This document shows, in pieces, positions 55,464-62,500 of a stretch of 64,000 nt of DNA. Within the stretch, counting starts at the first letter, position 1. The number at the start of each line of letters is the position of its first letter. The notes below the pieces were generated by a model. That model was not told where the DNA came from, ran no database searches, and worked only from the letters and a program-made list of their open reading frames with translations. The DNA lies in assembly GCF_007559335.1 (NCBI RefSeq), contig NZ_VMBG01000001.1, positions 1,240,001 through 1,304,000 on the forward strand. Direction: 5' to 3'. The DNA comes from Rariglobus hedericola (GTDB lineage: Bacteria > Verrucomicrobiota > Verrucomicrobiia > Opitutales > Opitutaceae). The translations under genes and the position numbers were made by a program.

Positions 55464-56609
55464 TCAGGTATTATCCGGCTTGGGATTGGGATTGCTGCTC
55501 GGCGTGCGACTGTTGTTCACCTCGACGTGGGCACCGTTGCGGAGTTTGAACACACCGGAAGTGACGATGGTCTCGCCGGCCTTGAGGCCGTCGATGATCG
55601 CAACCTGGTCGCCGCGGGCGTCGCCGATTTTCACGAACTGCTGGCGGGCGCCGAGGTATTCCTCCTCGGTTTCCTTCCCGTCTTTGCCCTTGGTCTTCTT
55701 CTTCATTTTTTCGATCACGTAGATCGAGTTGCCGTAGGAGGCATAGGCGATGGCCGTGGCGGGCACGATCACGGCGGGCTTGTCGGCGGGCATCTCAACC
55801 TCGACGCGGGCAAACATACCCGAGCGCAGGATCTCGCCGGGGTTTTCAATCGTGGCCTGGGCCGAGACATTGCGGGAGGAGGCGTCGACCTCGGGGTTGA
55901 TCGCGGTGATCTTGCCGGCGAACACGCGGTCGGTGAACGCATCCACGCGCACCTTGATCGACTGGTCGACCTTGAGCTGCGGCAGGTAACGCTGCGGGAT
56001 GGTGAAGTTGACGTAGATCGGGTTGAGCTTCTGCAACGGCAGCAGGGCCGCACCGCGGGAAACATACTGGCCCACGTTCACCAGGCGGATGCCGATGCGC
56101 CCGTCGAACGGAGCGCGCACCTTCTTCTTCGCGACTTGGGCGCGGAGGGCTTCGACATCGGCGGCGGTCTGCTTGAGCTGGGCGTCGTTCTGGTCGAGCT
56201 CGGCCTGGCTGATGGTGTTCTTCTCGCGCAATTCGACAGCGCGGTCGCGGTCCAGCTTCACGATGGCGAGGCGGGCCTCGCTGGCGGCGAGCTGGGCGGC
56301 TTCGACCGTGGTGTCGAACTCGACGAGCAAGTCGCCGGCCTTCACAGCGGCGCCGTTCTCGACCGCGATGCGGGCGATGGTGCCATCGGCATCGGCGCCG
56401 AGGGTCACACCCTCGACCGGAGCCAGCGTGGCGATGGCGCTCAACACCGGAGTCCAGGTCTCCTGCACCGCCTCGGCGGAAGTGACCGACGACGGCGGCA
56501 TGACGTGAGGCACGGACATGGCCTTCTTGATTTGCGAATACTTGACGAGGCCGAGCACGGCGACGACTGCAAGGAACCCGACGATGGCGATGATAAACTT
56601 CTTTAACAT
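55464..56609 (-). CDS. RND efflux membrane-fusion (periplasmic adaptor) protein
   Basis: 381 residues. An N-terminal membrane helix (FIIAIVGFLAVVAVLGLV) is followed by a lipoyl half-motif (ADGTIARIAVENGAAVKAGDLLVEFD), a helical hairpin (~105-165), the second lipoyl half (KKVRAPFDGRIGIRLVNVGQ) and a beta-barrel (YVNFTIPQRYLPQL). It bridges the RND pump and the TolC-type channel. A Lys-rich loop (KKKTKGKDGKETEEE) is an unusual insertion. It is second in the operon after marR. Confidence 0.93.
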   Translation of the reverse strand: MLKKFIIAIVGFLAVVAVLGLVKYSQIKKAMSVPHVMPPSSVTSAEAVQETWTPVLSAIATLAPVEGVTLGADADGTIARIAVENGAAVKAGDLLVEFDTTVEAAQLAASEARLAIVKLDRDRAVELREKNTISQAELDQNDAQLKQTAADVEALRAQVAKKKVRAPFDGRIGIRLVNVGQYVSRGAALLPLQKLNPIYVNFTIPQRYLPQLKVDQSIKVRVDAFTDRVFAGKITAINPEVDASSRNVSAQATIENPGEILRSGMFARVEVEMPADKPAVIVPATAIAYASYGNSIYVIEKMKKKTKGKDGKETEEEYLGARQQFVKIGDARGDQVAIIDGLKAGETIVTSGVFKLRNGAHVEVNNSRTPSSNPNPKPDNT

Positions 56610-56648
56610 GGGAGGAAGACTTGGAGTGAAAGTGTGTGTTGGAAAAAA

Positions 56649-57221
56649 TCAGGCCTGCGCAGCGGCGGGCTGCTCGACCTTGGTGAAAATATCGGCGCCG
56701 CTCGCGCTGAGCGTGGCCACCTGCATCGAGACCTTGGTCAACAGGCGGGAAAGCGTCTGCTGCTCGTTGTGCGACAGGCTGCCCATGATCTGGGTAATCA
56801 ACCGGAAATGCTCGGGGATGATGCCGTGCATGAACGCCTGCCCCTTTAACGTCAGGTGGACCGACATCTGACGGCGGTCGGCCGGATCCGGCTCGCGACG
56901 CACGAACCCATCGCGCTCCAGCGTATCAAGCAGGCCGGTGATCGTGGCGCGCGACACCGAGGCGAAGTCAGCCAGCTCGGCCGGCGTGCTCGCACGGGGA
57001 CAGTCCCCGCCCTTGTCCATCAGCAGCATCATCACCAGGAACCTTCCATGGGTGATGTTATGGGAGGCGAAATGGGTGTTCATCACCCGCATGACATCCT
57101 CACTGGCCCGCACCATGTGCATAAACGCCTCGCACGCGGCCGGTTCGAGATCCGGAAACTGCTTCGAAGCCTCGACTAGGCATTCGTAGCGCGGGAGTTC
57201 TTTGAGGACGAGGCGTTGCAT
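56649..57221 (-). CDS. MarR family regulator of the efflux operon
   Basis: 190 residues. The winged helix reads FLVMMLLMDKGGDCPRAST, recognition helix SRATITGLLDTLERDGFV and wing REPDPADRRQMSVHLT. It is the first gene of the marR-MFP-RND-TolC operon, 39 bp before the adaptor. MarR repressors of pumps are typically released by the pumped compounds. A strong inverted repeat overlapping a possible -10 box upstream (57259-57292) fits autorepression. Confidence 0.93.
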   Translation of the reverse strand: MQRLVLKELPRYECLVEASKQFPDLEPAACEAFMHMVRASEDVMRVMNTHFASHNITHGRFLVMMLLMDKGGDCPRASTPAELADFASVSRATITGLLDTLERDGFVRREPDPADRRQMSVHLTLKGQAFMHGIIPEHFRLITQIMGSLSHNEQQTLSRLLTKVSMQVATLSASGADIFTKVEQPAAAQA

Positions 57222-57258
57222 GCGGTGTTGTTAAGCAGTGTCTATTAGAACAGAAACA

Positions 57259-57292
57259 AGTAAGGAAGCTGATAGTTAGCCTCCTTACTATA
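57259..57292 (-). promoter_or_regulatory. Inverted repeat and -10 box upstream of the efflux operon
   Basis: Twelve-base arms AGTAAGGAAGCT and AGCCTCCTTACT (11 of 12 pair) flank GATAGTT at 57259-57289. On the - strand TATAGT (57292-57287) is a -10 candidate that overlaps the arm. This is a likely operator for the MarR gene ~40 bp downstream; an RNA hairpin is the alternative. Confidence 0.55.
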
Positions 57293-57351
57293 AAGGCAAG
57301 AACCGTCTTCTTAATTTCTCAAATTAACACCGCTTTCAGACTCGGAAGTTG

Positions 57352-57448
57352 AATCGCAAAGACGCGAAGTCGCTAAGTCAGATCAATCCAAGGTCCCAAT
57401 CACTTCCGGACTTTGCTCTCAACTTAGCACCTTGGCGTCTTTGCGATT
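57352..57448. repeat. Interspersed repeat copy 1 with 27-bp terminal inverted repeats
   Basis: The left arm (57352-57378) and right arm (57422-57448) match as inverted repeats at 24 of 27 positions, with core motif GCAAAGACGC. The interior contains TCCAAGGTCCCAATCA. It lies between the marR operator and the 3' end of dps. Copies 2 and 3 are at 58022 and 59274. Confidence 0.75.
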
Positions 57449-57465
57449 AGATCGACTCAGAAACC

Positions 57466-57936
57466 TCACTCGAGGTGTGCGCGTAGCATCCAAGCCGTCT
57501 TCTCATGGGCTTCCAGGATGCCCGTGAGGAAATCCGCGGTGCCTTCGTCGCCATGTTTGTCGGCGAGTTCGATCGAACCGCGCAGTGCGCGGGCGATGGA
57601 TTCGTGGTCGGCCAGCAAGGCGCCGATCATCTCCACATCCTTCGGCGGCTTGCCGGTGGCCTCGGAGAGACGCGCTAGTTTGAGGAACGCCGCCATCGAG
57701 CCGGGAGCAATGCAACCCAGCGACCGGATGCGCTCGGCGATCTCGTCGATGGTCTCGGCCAGTTCGTCGTATTGCTTTTCGAAGAGCACGTGCAGCGCAC
57801 CGAAATGAGCGCCGGTGACATTCCAGTGGAAATTGCGGGTCTTGACGTAGAGCACATGCTCATCGGCCAGCAAGACGGCCAGGGCATCGACTACGGATTC
57901 ACGGGCTTTGGACGAGAGACCGGTGTTTGTTTTCAT
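57466..57936 (-). CDS. dps: Dps family DNA-binding / ferritin-like protein
   Basis: 156 residues from ATG 57936; the open frame upstream runs through repeats and is not coding. Conserved features are a Lys-containing tail, YVKTRNFHWNVTGAHF, FEKQYDELAETIDEIAERIRSLG and LLADHESIARALR. Dps forms dodecamers that oxidise and store iron using hydrogen peroxide and protect DNA. The His, Asp and Glu of the inter-subunit ferroxidase site are in the HWNVTG and DEIAER segments. It is flanked by interspersed repeats on both sides, and a heptamer array directly precedes its start codon. Confidence 0.95.
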   Translation of the reverse strand: MKTNTGLSSKARESVVDALAVLLADEHVLYVKTRNFHWNVTGAHFGALHVLFEKQYDELAETIDEIAERIRSLGCIAPGSMAAFLKLARLSEATGKPPKDVEMIGALLADHESIARALRGSIELADKHGDEGTADFLTGILEAHEKTAWMLRAHLE

Positions 57937-57939
57937 GAA

Positions 57940-57974
57940 GTAGTGAGTAGCGAGTAGCGGGTAGTGAGCAAGTT
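57940..57974. repeat. 7-bp tandem array directly upstream of dps
   Basis: Units GTAGTGA, GTAGCGA, GTAGCGG, GTAGTGA and GCAAGTT, starting four bases from the dps ATG (- strand), where the ribosome-binding region would be. It is the same family as 55420-55454 and 59227-59260. Confidence 0.85.
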
Positions 57975-58021
57975 GCCGAACCAAAAAGTAGCAGACTTGG
58001 ACCGAGAACTGAGTCGGCGTT

Positions 58022-58189
58022 AAACACAAAGACGCAAAGGCGCTAAGTTTCGATCTGCCGAAATTTGACCGAGCCGTGACAGTGATTGCGGCTGAAAGAA
58101 CAAACGCGAAGAGGTCGATCCAAGGTTCGATCACCCTGAATTGTCTCTAACACTTGCTCCGAACTTAGCCCCTTCGCGTCTTTGCGATT
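58022..58189. repeat. Interspersed repeat copy 2
   Basis: The left arm (58022-58048) and right arm (58163-58189) match as inverted repeats at 23 of 27 positions. The interior has TCCAAGGTTCGATCACC, shared with copy 3. The right arm runs into the stop codon of the TPR gene. The 168-bp length includes about 70 bp of extra sequence compared with copy 1. Confidence 0.75.
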
Positions 58190-58668
58190 CAAGATTGAAT
58201 CCGCAGCGGCTCCAGGTCCGGGTCGGTTTTACTTAAAGCGACAAACTCCTCCTCCAGCCCGCAAGCCGTATCCAGAAACACCCGCGCATCGTCGAGGTGG
58301 CCGAGCTGGGCCTCGTAGCAGGCGAGGTTGAAGTGGAAGACTGCTTCCGTCGGATGTTGCCCCACCCCGCGCATGAGGATTTCACGCGCCTCGGTGAGTC
58401 CCTTATGCCGCCGCGCGGCATAGGCCCACTGGATCCAGTGCCCGGGCACATTGGGTTCGCGCTCGCACAACACCGCCCCGATCGCCGCCGCCGGCTTCCA
58501 GTCCGCCCGCTCGACATGCACCGCCAGCGACAAAATCAAAACCGAAGTCTCTTTGCGCTGAGCCGCCTCGATTTCCTTCAACGCCGCCGCTGCATCGTCC
58601 TTCATGCCGAGCGCCAGATACCCCTCGGCATAACTCAACTGGCGTTTCGTATGCGTGGTAAGATCCAT
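58189..58668 (-). CDS. TPR-repeat protein
   Basis: 159 residues from ATG 58668. Helical repeats with TPR spacing: KRQLSYAEGYLALGMKDDAA, a Trp-rich stretch WIQWAYAARRHKGLTEAREI and FHFNLACYEAQLGHLDDARVF. It is cytoplasmic, with no signal peptide. A scaffold role in protein interaction is usual for the fold, but the partner is unknown. Its stop codon touches the right arm of repeat copy 2, so the repeat may have provided or reset its 3' end. Confidence 0.8.
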   Translation of the reverse strand: MDLTTHTKRQLSYAEGYLALGMKDDAAAALKEIEAAQRKETSVLILSLAVHVERADWKPAAAIGAVLCEREPNVPGHWIQWAYAARRHKGLTEAREILMRGVGQHPTEAVFHFNLACYEAQLGHLDDARVFLDTACGLEEEFVALSKTDPDLEPLRIQS

Positions 58669-58745
58669 TCGCCCTACCCTCGCGAACTCAAACTTAAGAG
58701 ACAAGGACACGCTGCGCCGGCGCAGGCCAAACCTTGCCCTGATCA

Positions 58746-58769
58746 TTGCACCTTCGCGTCTTTACTATT
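58746..58769. repeat. Solo arm of the interspersed repeat
   Basis: TTGCACCTTCGCGTCTTTAC and following ATT resemble the right arm of the family (CTTAGC-CCTTCGCGTCTTTGCGATT). It ends 12 bp before the start of the 141-residue gene. No matching left arm is convincing. Confidence 0.5.
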
Positions 58770-58780
58770 CAATTCCGGAC

Positions 58781-59206
58781 ATGAAATCCGTCCGCGCTTC
58801 CTCCGTGCGACCAAAGGCTGTGAAGGCCGAGCATCCGTTGCAGTGGCTGGCGGATCCCGTGAGTGGCGAGCCGACGTTTGTCTTCAAAGCGTGGTTTGGC
58901 GGGCGCTCGATCATGTTGCACGGCATGCATACGCTTTTCCTGACGACGCAGGGCGAGCCGTGGCAGGGCGTGTTGGTGTGCACGTTTCACGAACACCACG
59001 AGAGCCTGCTCGCAGAGTTTCCATCGCTGGTGAAACACCCAGTGCTGGGCAAGTGGCTCTACCTGCCGGAGACCAGCGAGACCTTTGAGCGCGATGCGAA
59101 GAAGCTGGTTCAACTGGCCCGGGCGCGCGACCCGCGCATCGGCATCCTGCCCTCCCCGCGGAAAAAGAAGGCCGTGAAGAAAGTGCGGTTTGGTGACGCG
59201 CTGTAG
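58781..59206 (+). CDS. Hypothetical protein, possibly TfoX-like
   Basis: 141 residues from ATG 58781. It has a basic N-terminus, a strand-rich core (FVFKAWFGGRSIMLHGMHTLF, GVLVCTFHEHHESLL) and a basic C-terminal tail (SPRKKKAVKKVRFGDAL). The FGG followed by a glycine-turn and strand faintly recalls TfoX N-terminal domains, but the match is weak. There is no signal peptide. It lies between two repeat elements and has no operon partner. Confidence 0.6.
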   Translation: MKSVRASSVRPKAVKAEHPLQWLADPVSGEPTFVFKAWFGGRSIMLHGMHTLFLTTQGEPWQGVLVCTFHEHHESLLAEFPSLVKHPVLGKWLYLPETSETFERDAKKLVQLARARDPRIGILPSPRKKKAVKKVRFGDAL

Positions 59207-59226
59207 GCGCGTTGCGCGTGCACAAA

Positions 59227-59260
59227 GTAGTGAGTTGCGGTAGTGGGTAGCGAGTAGTCG
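59227..59260. repeat. 7-bp tandem array
   Basis: Units GTAGTGA, GTTGCG (6 bp), GTAGTGG, GTAGCGA, GTAGTCG. It directly precedes repeat copy 3, as the array at 57940 precedes copy 2. Confidence 0.75.
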
Positions 59261-59273
59261 GAATTCGATCTTG

Positions 59274-59367
59274 AAACGCAAAGACGCGAAGGCGCTAAGC
59301 GGGGCGTTCCAAGGTTCGATCCGCCTAAACCTCCCCTATTCGCAACTTTGCGCCTCGGCGCGCCTTA
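59274..59367. repeat. Interspersed repeat copy 3 (right arm degraded)
   Basis: The left arm (59274-59300) matches the family consensus closely, the interior has TCCAAGGTTCGATCCGCC, and the right arm (59344-59367) is degenerate but recognisable. Confidence 0.6.
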
Positions 59368-59528
59368 TGGTCAAAAATCGACTTGGTTATACGGCAATTA
59401 AGACGATTTCGTGAATTGCCACCGGTTGGCCTAAGCTCATCGTCGGCTTTGGAATTACCTATTTTTCCAGCCACTTACCCAAGTCCACCGATACCCCATA
59501 ACGGTTCGCCGCCAGGCATCTTTTCCGC

Positions 59529-62500
59529 ATGCATTCCCCCCGCCCCTTGAGTCGTGTTGTCTACGTCGTAGCTACGCTTGCCCTGCTCGCCGGCGTTCTG
59601 TCGGTCCGGCACCGCGGGCGTTCTGCAACTGAGTTACCGCACACTACGTCCGCAGCGAAGGAAATTATTGCAGCCAATTTACCCATAACACCGGCGGCTC
59701 CGATGGAGATACGCCAGGAAGCCGCCCCTACCCTCCGCGACCAACCGGCGTCGTTGCGCACGGAAGACCCGAAGGCCAGCCGTGATCGCTGGGCCAAAAG
59801 ATTGGACGCCATCCGCATCGTGGAGACCCATGAGTTCCCGGCGGATGAAAACGGCATCGTCCGGCAAATCACCTGGTTTGAAACCGCGCTCAAACAACCG
59901 CTGGTGCGACTAGAGCAACGTTGGGGTCGGAGCGACGCAACCGACGGCCCGGGGATGAAACTCTTGAGCGAAGAAGCCGTGTCGGCGGGCCATTTGCTCG
60001 TGGGGCTGGATCAAGGCGTGACTACCGAAGCGGCCATCAGAGGTCTGAGCGAAGCCGGTTTCACCGTTTCACCCGTGGCCCAAACGCCGAATCTTCTCTC
60101 AGTCGAAGTGCCTAATCCGACACAGGCGGAGTCCTTCGATGCCACGCTGGTCGCCCTGCGTCGTTCCCCCTATCACGTGGTTTATGCCGAGGCCGATCCG
60201 CTTATCTTGATAGATGCGGTGCCTTCCGATCCGAAATACGGGTCCCAATGGAATCTGACTTCCTCGGGTGAAGATGCGGACGCCTCCCTGAATGCCGAGG
60301 CCGGCTGGCAGGTAAGAACCGATGCCTCCAATGTAGTCGTAGCCGTGACCGATACCGGAACGCGCACGACTCATGAAGATCTCGCCGCCAACCTGTGGAT
60401 CAATCTCGGTGAAACCCCCGGAAACAATATCGACGACGACAACAATGGGGTGATCGACGACATTAACGGATTCAATGCCATCACCACATCCGGCAATATA
60501 TCCGACGACAACGGTCATGGCACGCATGTGGCCGGCATCATCGGTGCCCGGGGAAACAATAACCTCGGCATCACCGGTGTCGCCTGGAACGTGCGCCTGC
60601 TGACGTGCAAATTCCTCAACAACCGCGGTGTCGGCACGACTTCGGACGCCGTCGCGGCAATCCACTACGCACGTCTTCATGGCGCAGACATTATCAATGC
60701 CAGCTGGAGCATGGGGTCGCGCAGCCTCGCGCTTGAAGAGGCCATCCGCCAGGCGGGAGCAGCCGGCATCGTTTTCGTGGCGGCGGCGGGCAACCAAGCG
60801 ACCGATATCGATGCGGCCCCGCGTTATCCGGCCGCATCCGATCTACCCAATATCGTGGCCATCGGCGCGACGGATCGTAACCGCGCGCTGACCGCCTTCT
60901 CCAACTACGGACGTGACCGCGTCCACCTCGCCGCACCCGGCGAAGGTATCCTCTCCAGTTACAACCAGAGCGACAACCAATACGTGCTTCTCAGCGGCAC
61001 CTCCATGGCCGCACCCCAAGCGGCCGGTGCCCTGGCTCTGCTCAAGGCGATGCACCCATCCGAGGATGGCTTGCAACTCATCCAACGACTACTGGCCGGC
61101 ACGCGCCTTGCCCCGGCTCTCTCGGGTCTGGTGCAGACCGGAGGCATCCTGCATTTGCCCACGCTGCTGGCCACCGAGTCCGCCGCGACACCTCATGACC
61201 TGTGTGAAAGCCCGTATCTATTCACCGGATACCAAGGCGTCTGGAGCGGATCAACCGCCCATGCCGGCCGCTCGCCGAGTGATCCCGCCGGCCTCACCGG
61301 CACCCGCACGCTCTGGTTTTCGTGGACCGCGCCGGTCTCCGGACACGCCGAATGGCAGGTGAATGCCACCGACGAGGCGACCTTCGCCACAATCTACCGT
61401 CTCGACGGGACGACTCTGTCGTCGTTGCAAACAGACTCCGGCTCCACGCAGAAAATACGTGTATGGGTGGATGCCGGCCGCACCTATCTCCTCGGTGTCG
61501 GCACGACGAGTGCCGACGGTCACGCGGTCACCGTCAACCTCGCCCTGCCCCCCGCCAACGACTTGATCGCCGCGGCAGCTCTCTTGACCGGTGAAAGTTT
61601 CTCCGCGACCGGCAACAATCGCGGCGCCACTCGGGAAAGCGGAGAACCCCGCCATGCCCGCGTGGGCGCAGGCCGCAGCGTGTGGTGGAGCTGGACCGCT
61701 CCGCGCACCACCCGCCAGGTGATCACGACGCTGGACTCGTCCTTTGACACGGTGCTGGCGGTCTATCGTCAGGGCAACGACGGCGCGTTGATCGAGGTAT
61801 CCTCCAACGATGACTCAGGGTATAATCTTCTCACCAGCCGCGTGGCCTTTGATGCCACCGAAGGAGTGCGATATCTCATCGCCGTGGACTCATGGGGTGG
61901 CGATTCCGCATCGGGCGCAATCCGGCTCGGGGGTTACGGACTGGGCAACATCCTCATCCTGAATGGTCCGAGATCACAGTCAGTGCAGCTCGGTTCCTCC
62001 ATCTCGTTACAGGTGCGCTTCCTTTCCACGATCGATACAACCGTGCACTGGTTCAAGGATGCCCAGCCCATCGGAGGCGGGCGCGACGGCACCCTGGTCA
62101 TTGGCAATGTCGGGGCGAACGACCTCGGCAGTTATCACGCCGTGCTCTCCAATGCCGATGAATCGGTCACCTCGGAGGCCGCCCTGCTCACCGAACGCAT
62201 TTCCGCACCCTTCATCACGTGGTCCACGGGCAACCTGAACGAGGTCGTCGGCAACCCGATCACGTTGCGCGTCGTCGCCCAAGGCTCCCAGCCATGGACC
62301 CTGCAATGGTTGAAAGATGGCCAACCCATCGACGGCGCGACATCGGAAAGCCTCTTCTTTGGCTCGCTCGCCGCGGGCGACGCAGGGCAATACGAAGTCG
62401 TTATTACCAACGCCTCCGGGGTGACCCGCTCCACGGCCTTTAAAGTCACCGTCGCGAACTCGCCGTTCACCGCCTGGAACTGGGTAACCGCACCCGACCA

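Larger units (their letters stand above)
59207..59528. other. 322-bp intergenic region with repeats
   Basis: Contains a 7-bp array (59227-59260), repeat copy 3 (59274-59367) and about 160 bp of unremarkable, AT-richer DNA before the protease gene. No open frame with coding character, no RNA gene and no terminator with a T run was seen. Confidence 0.7.

Noticed and set aside
57937-58134. N-terminal extension of the dps frame
   Set aside because: The extra residues are encoded by the heptamer array and part of a repeat; Dps homology begins at the ATG at 57936.
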